64,000 nucleotides of DNA from Caprella mutica. Its lineage: Eukaryota > Arthropoda > Malacostraca > Amphipoda > Caprellidae. Where the stretch lies: contig CANNZV010000511.1 in the NCBI GenBank assembly GCA_947561585.1, positions 473,579 through 537,578 on the forward strand, written 5' to 3'. Below the pieces are notes generated by a model that was not told where the DNA came from, searched no databases, and saw nothing but the letters and a program-made list of their open reading frames with translations. A program made the position numbers and the translations under genes. Below are positions 11,599 through 22,508 of the stretch, piece by piece (positions within the stretch are counted from its first letter, which is position 1; each line of letters begins with the position of its first letter).

Positions 11599-12394
11599 CG
11601 CTCCAGCTGATTACTTCTCACGACCTTGAATTACAGTTCTGTGTGTCAACCGGCTGTGAGTGGCTGAGAGTCAGTCACTGGCTGTTTTATGGCTGAGGAG
11701 CTGTTGGCTGTGTGGGTAGCTGGGTCCTCTCTGCCTCTCGTCACTGAAATCGAAACGATACCGTTAGACCATGGCCCCTGTTCATTTTAGGTATTTTATC
11801 ATATTTCAGTCTCATTTTGAATTGATCATTTTTGATTTTAAATTATTTCAGTATTTCATCCTAAATTTGAATATATATATATATATATATATTTTTTTTT
11901 TCAAATTTTCATTCAAACAATTTTACAGAATATAATTCATCTTATTCGTTACCCAACATTTAAACACAAAATTTAAAATTAACATGCATACAACAAAAAA
12001 AATTAATCCTATTAAAATTATTATATGAAATTTTATATTAATAAAATTCATAATTCATCCCATCAACTTAAACTAAATACATACAAATATTACAATTAAA
12101 ATTCATACAATTAAATTCATACAATAATTCTCTTACTGAGCAAAGGAAATATTGTAGTTTGAACAATGAATTGTATGCTCTGTTTGTTTGTCTCGCGTAA
12201 GCAAAAAAAAATGTAAACATTTCTCTGACTCTTTGCATGTAACTGTGTTATATGTCACGTGTTCGTGTAAATGTAACATGTTACTCATGTTACTTCGTGT
12301 TATGTGTTCCTTTTGTGGACTTTCTATATAATGTTTATATTCAAATTTCTCATAATTTGATTTCCTGTTTAATGATGTTAATGAAATTATTTAA
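11599..12394. other. Spacer between pol and the small ORF
   Basis: It contains the CT/AG-rich leader of the small ORF (11600-11760), a (TA)n tract at 11872-11890 and AT-rich sequence. On the minus strand GGGGCCATGGTCTAACGG (about 11787-11770) resembles a tRNA 5' half, but no T-arm follows. Confidence 0.45.
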
Positions 12395-15300
12395 TTAATT
12401 TGTTGTGAAATTTTCCAACTTAGTTAGATAATTTATATTGCTCGTTATCGTTTGATGTCCTAATTTAATTATAGCTTTGTTTTTTTTCACTTGTAATACT
12501 GTACCTGGTCCTATCCAATTTAATTGTAATTTATGTGTTTTTTGATGATTTCTAATTAATACCCGATCACCTATCTGTATAATTTTGTCTTTTCGTGTCT
12601 TATTGTGGTAAATTATGCGTTTGTTTGATTGATTAATTATGTTAGCTCTTATCTGATCTTGAATAAATAGAGCTTGCCTGGCCTTGATTTTGACTATTGA
12701 TTCTGATGTATCTAAATTGTAAATGTTATCCAAATTTTCTGCTTGAATATTTGGAGATGTGTCCCTCGCATAAAGAGCGTATGAGGGTGTATCTTTCAAG
12801 GTCAAATTGACCTGGTTGTTAATTGTGTTTTGGACAATATCGAGAAACATGTCCCAATTATTGTGATCTACTGTGGCTACATAGAATCTTAATAATTTGT
12901 TAATTTTCTGGTTATTACGTTCACAAATTCCATTGGAATATGCTGAGTATGGTAATACCTCACATTTGTATATCTGATGTATTTCACTGAAAGTTCTAAT
13001 TGCGTTAGACTTGAATTCTTTCGCACAATCCGACATTAACGTTTTGGGATATCCACAACGACTAAATGTTTTACTTAGACAATCAATTACTGTGTTAGTT
13101 GATTTGTCAGCTACTGCGTGTAATTCGTTATATCTTGTCAACATACATGTTATTGATAAAATATATTTGTTGTTCGTGTCAGTTGTTATAAAAGGTCCAA
13201 TAAAATCAAATGAAACTGTTTCAAATGGTGTATTAGCTACTGGGGCAGACATTAATTTAATTGGTGTATCTAGACTTCCTTTAAGGATTTTGCAAACGTC
13301 ACATCTTTTAATAAAAGATTCTATGACCGATCTTTCTTGAAAATGATAATATTTTAGTCGAAATTGAAATAGCGTATGAGCTAAACCACAATGGGTGTTA
13401 AAATGTATTGAATTAATTACTAAATTGATCATTTCATTTGGTATAACATAATTAACAATACTGGCTGCCCGAGTATCTATTTTCCGATGTCGATATAATA
13501 TTCCGTCTAATATGAAAAATTCGGCTATGTTCCTAGATGTTCCTAATTGTTTTTTCTGTAATATATCCATTATTTCCTTACAAGCAAAGTCGTTTGACTG
13601 TGCAGTCTTTAGTCTGTTTAAAGTCCATGTTATGTCTTCCTGTTTAGGTATGTAGTTTAGAAATGGTTTTTCTTTGTTGATTTTATACAATTTAGATGTA
13701 TCTGATTCTTGTTCGTTTTCTGAGTCTGTTTCTGAGTCATTGTCATTGTCGTTAATAATTTGTGGTACGTTTAGCTTAGCCCTCGATCTTGTGGTTGCTA
13801 TATAATTTTCAATTGAATTACAACTTTCATTAGATGGTGTTAAAAGTTCACAATCATCTATTGTTTCTTCCGTTAAAGGAGTTAATCTACTAAGGGTATC
13901 GGCTACCACATTTCTCTTACCTTCAAAATATTTGATGGTACAATCATATGTGCTCGCCTCTATTGCCCACCTGGCTAATGCCGTGTCTAAAGGAAGTTTA
14001 TTACCAAAAAATGCACATAAAGGTTTGTGATCAGTTAAAATGGTAATAGGATATCCTAGACATAGATATTGAAATTCCTTTAAAGCTAGATGTATTGCAA
14101 GAAACTCTAGTTTAGTCGTGGAGTACCTTTTTTGAGTAGAATTTAATGATTTACTGAAATATGCTATGGGTCTTAATGTTTTGCTTTTGGTCGAATCTGG
14201 TTGTAGCAATGCTGCGCCAACTCCGATATTTGAGCTGTCAGTAAATAAATAAAATGGTCTGGAATAATTTGGATGTGCTAAAACCGTATCTGATGTCAAA
14301 ATATTTTTGAGATTAATGAAACTTGTCTCACATTCGTCAGTCCAGTCAAATTTAGTGTCCTTCCTTAATAGTCTATATAATGGGTCGGCTTTCTGACTAA
14401 ATTTAGGTACGAACTTACGAAAATAATTCGCAAGCCCTAAAAATCGCTGAAGTTGTTTTACATCTGTTGGTCTAGATGCTTCTCTAAGTTTTTCGTTTTG
14501 GATACATCGGATGCCCTCAGTAGTGACTCGATGTCCAAGAAAATTAATTTCGTGTTTAAAGAATTCACACTTCTCTAATTTTAATCTCAAATGAGCGTCA
14601 CGTAAATTCATTAGCACTTGGCCAATATCATTTAAATGTTGTTCATAAGATCGACTAAAAATTAGGATGTCATCAATAAATACGAAACAGAGTTTCCCTA
14701 ATACATTACTTAACGCTTTTGTCATTATTGCTTGAAATACTTTTGGACTATTGACATACCCGAAGGGTAATTTGCGGAAATGGTACTTTTTTCCATTTAC
14801 CGCAAATGCTGTAAGCTTTTTAGACTCCTCGGAGAGTTCCACCTGGTGAAATGCACTCCTCAGATCTAAACTAGAAAATATCTTTGATCCACCTAGAGAT
14901 CCAAGCATATCGTCAACCCTAGGTAACGGAAATCCTTGTATATGGACACACTTATTTAATGATCTGAAATCTATTACGGGTCGTATTTCCCCATTCTTTT
15001 TATGAACAACGATAACGGGGAAGTTGTACTCGGACATTGAAGGTTCTATAGTGCCTTCCTTTAACATTGACCTGTTGACTTCTTCAAGTTGTTCTTGAAA
15101 TTTATGTGGTATGCGGTACGGCATTTTGTTTATCACTATATTAGGATCTTTCAATATTATTGTGTGTTTACATATACTAGTAGTCCCGATTTTTTCGTCC
15201 TTAATCGTGATTACGTCTCTAAAGTCATTTAGTAACTGCGTCATTTTGTCTTCATACTCTGACATTCCACATGATATGTCAGCATTAACTAACCTTCTTG

Positions 15301-16798
15301 GTGCTGATGGCACTGTCTGAGAATTGTTTTCTACATCAGCACTTAATGTGCTGTCACGGCTTCTATCAGCGCTTCCGTCACGTGATATTTTACACTTCAT
15401 ATCTCTGTTGCCATGCGTTGTAACTAATGGCTCTCCATTAATTCCAACTGCATGTACCTTTGACTTTTCATAAATTAGTTCAGGGGTAACGTTTCGTTCA
15501 AATGGCTTTGGTTTTTCGTCACTCAACACGTTTCCTAACCTAGATTTATGAGTCCTATTATTTAAACACTCCGATATAGTCGCTATATTTACTTCGACTT
15601 GCTCTTCGTACGTCTGGAGTTTACCAACTATCATATTGTCCCGTAATATGATATCACTATCCGTCGGATTCATTACGAAAACTGGGCATATTGACACTTG
15701 ATCTCCCTCTTTTTTTGTGTCTTCGATTTTTATTAGTGTTTCGGCTATCACTAAACCGCTATTGAAACTTCTTTTAGCTATTATATAACTTCCTGCTTCG
15801 TTGTTTTTGACAAACCCATACAATATTTGTACGCTGTTTGCCTCAACGACTTGGCTATTTATATGAACATTTCCGTTCTTCTCGCGTTTCTTACTCCTTG
15901 TCTTCGTGTTTACCTCGGATTTCATAACCTCCGTTTGCCCTTTTTGTTGAGGTTTAACCCTTACTTTCGCAATACTACTACGGCTGTTTGTTCGTTCGTT
16001 TATTTGTCTTATCAACGTTCTTCGTTTTGACCTATTTGAAGTAAGGACCAGCTCAGATATTAAGCAATCTGTGCTTAACAGTTCTTTAGTAGCTATTCTA
16101 CGTTTTTCCATAAACGGAATTTTTTCTTCACCTAATTTTAATATTTTCTTATCAAAATCAATTTGCGCGTTCGTTAACACGTCCCTTCCTAATATTACAT
16201 CATATGGTAAGCTGTTGTTGTTGATTAGTAAAGCGTTTACTGTTTTCTTGTGGGATTTCGACATTAGTTCAAATTTTACTTCACCTTTTACTTCGGAACG
16301 TCCGTTTATGCCTTTAATAGTTACGTTTGATTTTATTATGTCCTCGTGACTCGCCTTGTAATTAAAATTACGACTGTTTAAAATCGTTCTCTCGCTCCCT
16401 GAATCTATTAAAGCTTCCCAATCGAATTCTTTACTATGTAAAATTATCGTTGGCTTAGAAGTCCCTTTTATCGTATAATGACAGTCCATCAATCCGCTTA
16501 ATTCATCTTTATTTTTTACTAATTGGACTGTTATATATGTTTCGCTCGTTTTTTTATCCTCAACGCTTAACTCTTCTTCTTTTAATAAATCGAACTTATT
16601 TTTACATTCACAACTTGTGTTGAGTGACGATTTACCTTTGCTATTGAATTTAACGTGCACTGGATCTAATTTATTCATGTTCAATTCACTTTCGTACACG
16701 GAGCTACCGACCGTTTTCCCGTGAGACCTATTTTGTTTTTTACTTCTGTTTGTATTTACATGTTTTTGCGAAAATCCTTGGCCTGTTGAGCCCGACAT
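12395..16798 (-). CDS. pol: Ty3/gypsy-type Pol polyprotein (protease, RT, RNase H, integrase)
   Basis: An uninterrupted 1467-residue ORF. It has an aspartic protease (D132-S-G134, VILGRD near 201), reverse transcriptase with RPVIDFRSLN, FGYVNSPKVFQ and catalytic F-I-D-D at 707-710, RNase H starting with FTDSS (D854) and ending NVVADTLSR, and an integrase with an HHCC zinc motif (H1132/H1136 to C1164/C1167 approximately) and D1197, D1257, E1293 (35 residues between the last two). A GPGTVLQV stretch near the C terminus resembles the GPY/F module. The domain order (RT before integrase) is that of Ty3/gypsy. It overlaps gag by 43 nt in the -1 frame. The intact frame suggests recent activity. Unusually, the unit lies between inverted arms instead of LTRs. 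Confidence 0.9.
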   Translation of the reverse strand: MSGSTGQGFSQKHVNTNRSKKQNRSHGKTVGSSVYESELNMNKLDPVHVKFNSKGKSSLNTSCECKNKFDLLKEEELSVEDKKTSETYITVQLVKNKDELSGLMDCHYTIKGTSKPTIILHSKEFDWEALIDSGSERTILNSRNFNYKASHEDIIKSNVTIKGINGRSEVKGEVKFELMSKSHKKTVNALLINNNSLPYDVILGRDVLTNAQIDFDKKILKLGEEKIPFMEKRRIATKELLSTDCLISELVLTSNRSKRRTLIRQINERTNSRSSIAKVRVKPQQKGQTEVMKSEVNTKTRSKKREKNGNVHINSQVVEANSVQILYGFVKNNEAGSYIIAKRSFNSGLVIAETLIKIEDTKKEGDQVSICPVFVMNPTDSDIILRDNMIVGKLQTYEEQVEVNIATISECLNNRTHKSRLGNVLSDEKPKPFERNVTPELIYEKSKVHAVGINGEPLVTTHGNRDMKCKISRDGSADRSRDSTLSADVENNSQTVPSAPRRLVNADISCGMSEYEDKMTQLLNDFRDVITIKDEKIGTTSICKHTIILKDPNIVINKMPYRIPHKFQEQLEEVNRSMLKEGTIEPSMSEYNFPVIVVHKKNGEIRPVIDFRSLNKCVHIQGFPLPRVDDMLGSLGGSKIFSSLDLRSAFHQVELSEESKKLTAFAVNGKKYHFRKLPFGYVNSPKVFQAIMTKALSNVLGKLCFVFIDDILIFSRSYEQHLNDIGQVLMNLRDAHLRLKLEKCEFFKHEINFLGHRVTTEGIRCIQNEKLREASRPTDVKQLQRFLGLANYFRKFVPKFSQKADPLYRLLRKDTKFDWTDECETSFINLKNILTSDTVLAHPNYSRPFYLFTDSSNIGVGAALLQPDSTKSKTLRPIAYFSKSLNSTQKRYSTTKLEFLAIHLALKEFQYLCLGYPITILTDHKPLCAFFGNKLPLDTALARWAIEASTYDCTIKYFEGKRNVVADTLSRLTPLTEETIDDCELLTPSNESCNSIENYIATTRSRAKLNVPQIINDNDNDSETDSENEQESDTSKLYKINKEKPFLNYIPKQEDITWTLNRLKTAQSNDFACKEIMDILQKKQLGTSRNIAEFFILDGILYRHRKIDTRAASIVNYVIPNEMINLVINSIHFNTHCGLAHTLFQFRLKYYHFQERSVIESFIKRCDVCKILKGSLDTPIKLMSAPVANTPFETVSFDFIGPFITTDTNNKYILSITCMLTRYNELHAVADKSTNTVIDCLSKTFSRCGYPKTLMSDCAKEFKSNAIRTFSEIHQIYKCEVLPYSAYSNGICERNNQKINKLLRFYVATVDHNNWDMFLDIVQNTINNQVNLTLKDTPSYALYARDTSPNIQAENLDNIYNLDTSESIVKIKARQALFIQDQIRANIINQSNKRIIYHNKTRKDKIIQIGDRVLIRNHQKTHKLQLNWIGPGTVLQVKKNKAIIKLGHQTITSNINYLTKLENFTTN
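16756..16798 (-). promoter_or_regulatory. gag-pol overlap with candidate -1 frameshift site
   Basis: Pol is in the -1 frame relative to gag. The heptamer CAAAAAC (minus strand, 16768-16762) sits two codons before the gag stop. Ribosomal frameshifting is the usual way such overlaps are read; initiation at the pol ATG (16798) is the alternative. Confidence 0.45.
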
Positions 16799-18009
16799 TC
16801 TCTACCTATATGTCCTAATTTGTTGCACCTGTAGCACTTAATTGTACCACTACGGCTGTGAGGGGTAGGGGTAGGGTGGGGGATGTTCGTGTTGTGTACG
16901 TATGCTCTGCCTGTGGGATTGTGTTTGTACCTACTTCTGCTTGCATACCTACCTGCTGTTCCTCTGTTTCTTATGTCATAAGTGTAATATGCTTCTGTAT
17001 CTTCTAGCATATCCTCGTGAAAATTGTCTTGATTCTCACCCTCGGGTTTTTCTATCAAAAAAGTTTCTGTGTCATTGAAATTCTTTTTTGGTATTAGAAT
17101 TTTTTTATCATGTGGCAAAGATCTTATTTTCTTCGTTGTAGCAGACAGTAAATTAGCTGTTGTCTTAAAAGGACCTTCAACGACTCCTTTGATGATACTG
17201 GGGTTGATCTGTGGACCCAATATTGTTAAATACATTGATGTATTCATGAGATCTTTTGCGTGATTTTTTAATTTGCGTGTGAATGATTCATCACTTTCAG
17301 TTGCTGTCCTTACTGGAAATTGGGCGTTCATTGTGTCGTCATTTAAAATAAAATCCGTGACTTCTCCTATCTTTTCTAATGTACTTAAGATGTCACTGGC
17401 AGCTGTAGTCTCGTCCTTCAATTTATTTGTGTATAATTCATGACATACACTGTAGATATCCTTGCTGTCTTTCTGCACATATATGTCTTCTAGTACCGTG
17501 CATATTTCTTGGTATGTGCTATCCTTAAATGTTTTACCGTTAACAACGTTATTAACAGTAATTTGAAAATCTCCTAGCTTGCAATCAGCGCTCCTGAAAA
17601 GGATTTTCTTCTTTTCTGCATCATCTTTATCCCCTAAGCTGGATATATGATTATTTAATAGGCTGAGGTGCTGACGAAACGTGTTCTTCTCCTCGAAAGC
17701 TGGATCCTCTGGCCTTCTTCTTCCCCTGAATATCGGCAATGAATCCGAATTTATGATCGTCGTACTCCGACTTTTAATTATCTCCTGGAGTTGAGCTTGT
17801 GTTAATTCGACCGACATTTTGGGGTTTTTTTGGGGGGTTTTTTTGGGGGATGTTTTGGGGGATGTTTTGGGGGATGTTTTGGGTGGTGACTTGGGGGGTG
17901 ATTTGGGTGTTTTGGGTTGTTTAGTTTTCTGTACTCTGGGTTTAGTTCGTCTTCCAGATCTAAGTTCTACAGCCTCAGCGTTAATCGCTTCGTCTTCTGA
18001 GGTTGGCAT
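16756..18009 (-). CDS. gag: Gag-like protein with CCHC zinc knuckle
   Basis: A 417-residue ORF. Residues about 24-62 are Pro/Lys/Ser repeats (SPPK, TSPK) from a G-rich/T-rich DNA tract; the middle is a helical capsid-like region (no catalytic motif expected); residues 392-405 are a CCHC knuckle, CYRCNKLGHIGREC. The start at 18009 is the first ATG; a second Met (MSVELTQAQLQ) follows the Pro-rich block and could be the true start. The stop overlaps pol. In the overlap the gag frame reads C-AAA-AAC just before ATG TAA, a near-canonical -1 slippery site (the ideal has A first). Confidence 0.85.
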   Translation of the reverse strand: MPTSEDEAINAEAVELRSGRRTKPRVQKTKQPKTPKSPPKSPPKTSPKTSPKTSPKKTPQKNPKMSVELTQAQLQEIIKSRSTTIINSDSLPIFRGRRRPEDPAFEEKNTFRQHLSLLNNHISSLGDKDDAEKKKILFRSADCKLGDFQITVNNVVNGKTFKDSTYQEICTVLEDIYVQKDSKDIYSVCHELYTNKLKDETTAASDILSTLEKIGEVTDFILNDDTMNAQFPVRTATESDESFTRKLKNHAKDLMNTSMYLTILGPQINPSIIKGVVEGPFKTTANLLSATTKKIRSLPHDKKILIPKKNFNDTETFLIEKPEGENQDNFHEDMLEDTEAYYTYDIRNRGTAGRYASRSRYKHNPTGRAYVHNTNIPHPTPTPHSRSGTIKCYRCNKLGHIGRECRAQQAKDFRKNM

Positions 18010-19167
18010 GTGTTTCCTATCCTAATGAAGTGTTATTGTGTACTTAATCAAGTGTAATGCACGTGTAATCACTTATTATGAAAAAAGAAGAAGAAAAAAT
18101 AATAGACTATCCAATTAAAAAATTAATCCATCAAACATTAAAAAATAATCATTCAAATAATAAATAATAAATGAAATATAATTTAATATAGAGCAATGTT
18201 TGTTAATTAATAACGACACACAGCAAAGCTAAAAGAAATGCATGCACTCATACATCTTATAATTATAATTGCTGCAGTAATGATTAATTACCTTCTGCTT
18301 ATTCATCAACACAATTCTAGACTAAACAGAACAGCTTATTTCACCACTGACTAAGGCCTAACACTGTAGATCTTACTCCGATCGCTTCAGAAATGAGACT
18401 GAATGATAAGAATACATTTAGTTATATGTTTTACTCAACTTTCGGTTCCATGTACAGTGGGTCCCGCTTATCAGGTTTTGTCGTTGATTTTTGCTCTGAT
18501 GTTAACTGTTATGATGTTAACTGATTGTTCACTGAGCGCTGTGCACTGTATTTTATGCACTGTATGTTAACTGAATGTTCACTGAATGTTAAAACTTCAC
18601 TGAATGTTGAATGATCACTGAATGTTGAATGATCACTGAATGTTGAATGATCACTGAATGTTTACTGACTGTTAACTTTTCACTGAATGTTGAATGATCA
18701 CTGAATGTTGAATGATCACTGAATGTTTACTGACTGTTAACTTTTCACTGAATGTTGCAGTTTGAATAAATACTTTTCAGATGTAGTATTTAAACAAATT
18801 AGACTCTCAATTTCTGGTTGATTTACGGCTTTTTTGCATGTTGTTTATAATCGAATGTTTTCCATCACCATTCGTCAACGTGCAACGCTTAACCCATTAC
18901 TGTCGCTTCCTCCCTCCGTGTTTTTCCAGTTTCTTCCAGAATTTTCCAGAAATTTATGATAATTTGATCATTTGCACAAATGATCAAATTAAAGACAAAT
19001 GGAGAGTTTATGAGCCATACTATTTTACTTGGTGATCAGCTGAACTTCAAAAAACTATCTTGCCACTTTTTGACTGAATTCCACACCTTTTTTAAAGTTT
19101 CCAGGCAGAACGGAATAATAATCTTGGTTATCTAACAGCTTTAGGTGGTCTTTGGTTCAAAGCAACC
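18010..19167. other. Non-coding core segment upstream of gag, with 18480-18760 tandem repeats
   Basis: This is where a 5' LTR and primer-binding site would be expected; neither was recognised. At 18480-18760 the phrase CACTGAATGTTGAATGAT and related units repeat imperfectly. The rest is AT-rich. The apparent frame at 18838-19035 is weak. Confidence 0.5.
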
Positions 19168-19589
19168 AAAATCGAATAGAAGAAAAAGAAATTATTCACT
19201 TCGGTAACTAGATACTACTACCTAAACCTAGGTAGGCTTGTGTGTCTATTAATCAATGAATCAAGGAAAGATGTCAAAGAACAGTACCTAAGTCAGTAAC
19301 TAGGTATCAGTATTATCACTAGGGTGAAGTAGGTAAATTGCGGCACCCTAACCAACTGCGGCCTCTAACAACAGAAACATCATAGCTTCAAAACACTCGT
19401 TAAAAACTTAAATTAATAAATTATAGCCTGCATTGCGCTTATTTTGATAGTTATGCAACATTTTAATGTAATTTAAAAGAATCTCATGAGAGGGCCGCAA
19501 TTAAAAATTGAAGTGCCGCAATTTACCTGCGTGACCCTATTATGCTAGCTATATAAATATTATGTTTCAAAGTGTAGACATATTCACCA
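19168..19589. repeat. Inner part of the right long inverted arm
   Basis: This is the reverse complement of 9346-9770 (for example the CCTAGGTTTAGGTAGTAGTA region). It is separated from the rest of the right arm (30283-32799) by an inserted element; comparison with the uninterrupted left arm (CACCCTGGTGAATATG) shows the exact empty site. Confidence 0.85.
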
Positions 19590-19879
19590 CCCAGGTAACA
19601 TTTGAATATTCCGGGAATGTTCCATTCGGATTTAATGTTCCCCAATATTCCCACATTCCATACTAATGCTCCCGGAATCTTCCTGGAACATAAGAATGGA
19701 ATATAATTCCAATTGAATATTCAGGGAATGTTCCCTCAAGCTCATTAAATTCATAACATGTAAATTCATTTTTATGAATGTTCAGGGAATACTCGCTGAA
19801 CATCAGTAAATTTATTCCATTTTCGAATCTTTTATGGAATATTCAGGGAACATTCCCTGAATATTGACCAACCTTTACA

Positions 19880-21720
19880 TAATTCTATCAATAAAGTATT
19901 TCAATGGAGTATTCGAGGGATATTCCCTGAACATATGTTTATTCATACTATCTTCTACAATTTAATGGAATATTTAGGGAACATTCCTGGATTATTGGAA
20001 AAATTGAAGATAATCCTAAACATTCATCTCTTCCATGGGAGTATTCAAGGAATATTCCCTGAACATGAAATTTTCGAACTATCTTCTACAATTTAATGGA
20101 ATGTTTAGGGAACATTCCTGGATTATCGGATAATACTTTAAATAATTATAAGCAATCATCTCTTCCTAGGGAGTATTCAAGGAATATTCCCTGAACATAA
20201 GATTTTCAACCTATCTTCTACAATTTAATGAAATGTTTAGGGAACATTCCTGGATTATCGGATAATACTTAAAATAATCCTAAATATTCTTTTCTTCCTT
20301 GGGAGTATTCAAGGAATATTCCCTGAACATAAGATTTTCAAACTATCTTCTAAAATTTAATGGAATATTTAGGGAACATTCCTGGATTATTGGAAAAACT
20401 GAAAATAATTCTAAACATTCTTTTCTTCCTTGGGAGTATTCAAGGAATATTCCCTGAACATAAGATTTTCAAACTATCTTCTACAATTTAATGGAATATT
20501 TAGGGAACATTCCTGGATTATCGGATAATACTTTAAATAATTCTAATCATTCATCTCTTCCATAGGAGTATTCAAGGAATATTCCCTGAAAAAAATGGTT
20601 TTCGAACTATCTTCTACAATTTAATGGAATATTTAGGGAACATTCCTTGATTATCAGAAAAACTGAAAATAATTCTAAACATTCATCTCTTCCTTGGGAG
20701 TATTCGAGGAATATTCCCTGAACATAAGATTTTCGAACTATCTTCTACAATTTAATGGAATATTTAGGGAACATTCCTGGATTATCGGATAATACTTTAA
20801 ATAATTCTAAACACCCATCTCTTCCTCGGGAGTATTCGAGGAATATTCCCTGAACATAAGATTTTCAACCTATTTCTACAATTTAATGGAATGTTTAGGG
20901 AACATCCCTGGATTATCGGATAATACTTTAAATAATTCTAAACATTCTTCTCTTCCTTGGGAGTATTCAAGGAATATCCCAAGAACATAAGATTTTCAAA
21001 CTATTTTCTACAATTTAATGGAATATTTAGGGAACATTCCTGGATTATTGGAAAAAGTGAAAATAATTCTAAACATACATGTCTTCCTTGGGAATATTCA
21101 AAGAGAATTTCCTGAACATATGATTTTCGAACTATCTTCTACAATTTAATGGATTATTCAGGGAACATTCCTGGATTATTGGAAAAACTGAATTCTAAAC
21201 ATTAAACTCTTCCCTGGGAGTATTAAAGGAATATTCCCTGAACATAACTAGAAGCATACAATAATCTACAATATAATGGAATGTATAAGGAACATTCCTG
21301 GATTATAGGAAAATACTTTAAATAATTCTAACAATCAACAATTTCAATTGAGTGTATTCAAGGAATATTCCCTGAATATAAGTTTATTTATTCTATATTC
21401 TACAATTAAGTGGAATTTTTAGGGAATATTCGTGGATTATCGGAGAATACTTTAAATGATTAAACTAAATAAATGGATTTCTTGAGGAGAATTTCCATAA
21501 CATAAGTATAGATGCAAACAATATTCTACAAGTAAATGGAATCTTCAAGGAATATTCCTGGATTATCAGAAGATACTTTAAATAATTCTAACATTTTAGT
21601 ATATCATTTGAGTACCAAAGGAATATTCCCTCAATATTAGCATATTCATACGATCTTTTATAATTAAATGGAATGTTCAGGGAACATTCCTGAATTATCG
21701 GTAAAACAATAGAGTTATTT
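19880..21720. repeat. 131-133-bp tandem repeat (about 14 units)
   Basis: The phrase GGAGTATTCAAGGAATATTC recurs at 20041, 20172, 20305, 20436 and onward with steps of 131-133 bp, each followed by a TTTAGGGAACATTCCTGGAT phrase. Each unit holds imperfect palindromes around GGAATATTCC. Units diverge towards 21.3-21.7 kb. No coding potential. Confidence 0.85.
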
Positions 21721-22324
21721 TAAGTTTTACCGATAATCCAGGAATGTTCTACATTCCATTATATTGTAGAATATTGTATGCATATAGTTATGTTCAGAGG
21801 TTTTTTCTTTAATACTTTGCAAGTATTATTTGTAATTATAAGAATATTTGTAATATTCGTAATATTTGTAATATTTGTAATATTGTAATATTTGTAATAT
21901 TTATAATATTTGTAATATTTAAAGTGTTATCCGATAATCCAAGAGTGTTCCCACAACATTCCATTAAATTATAGCAGATAGTTTGAAAATATTATGTTCA
22001 GGGAATATTTCTTGAATATTCCCAAGGATTTTTAATTCAGAATTCTAATTAATCAATATTATTGCTACCTAGACTTGCAAGGGGTGTTGACAACTGAATT
22101 CAAATATATAAAAAAAAATTCCACTGAATATGAATATATAAAACAATTAAGGAGGATTTATTAAAATTATTCTGGTGTAATGTTAATGGTTATAATCATA
22201 TATTAAAAACTTTCGATATGAGATAATCAATTTCTTAAAGTTTAAATCATCTTTTTATATCTTGTGAATTATATTTAAACCCCGTGCGAGGCTAAGCCAT
22301 TTCTGATATTCGTTGAGTTTTGCA
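21721..22324. other. Decayed satellite edge and AT-rich sequence
   Basis: It includes inverted fragments of the preceding satellite (GATAATCCAGGAATGTTC) and a short (TAATATTTG)n tract at 21840-21920. No gene is seen. Confidence 0.5.
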
Positions 22325-22508
22325 GTGTGCGTGACGTCATCACAGCAACACTCGAAAGTCAAATTTAAAGTAACTAAAATGCGTCAAATCATAATAATTT
22401 TAATTTGTGGTCAATATATGAATGCAATAATAAATTTAGTTTATTATTTAATCACATAAGTCTCTAATTTTCTATTTAATAGTACTGCCTTGATGACGTC
22501 ACGTACAC
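22325..22508. mobile_element. Short MITE with TGACGTCA-containing inverted ends
   Basis: The ends GTGTGCGTGACGTCATCA and, on the other strand, GTGTACGTGACGTCATCA are inverted repeats with one mismatch in 18. Each holds a perfect TGACGTCA palindrome (22332-22339, 22494-22501). The interior is AT-rich. No clear target duplication. A related pair of ends lies at 50497-50677. Confidence 0.55.

Noticed and set aside
11770..11790. tRNA gene or primer-binding site on the minus strand
   Set aside because: Only a tRNA-like 5' half is present, no T arm follows, and it lies 3' of pol where a primer site would not be.
13011..17263. Plus-strand frames opposite gag-pol
   Set aside because: Shadows of the minus-strand coding sequence without independent features.
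9771..19167. LTR pair flanking the gypsy gag-pol
   Set aside because: I compared both flanks by eye and saw no shared direct sequence; a computed self-alignment would be decisive.
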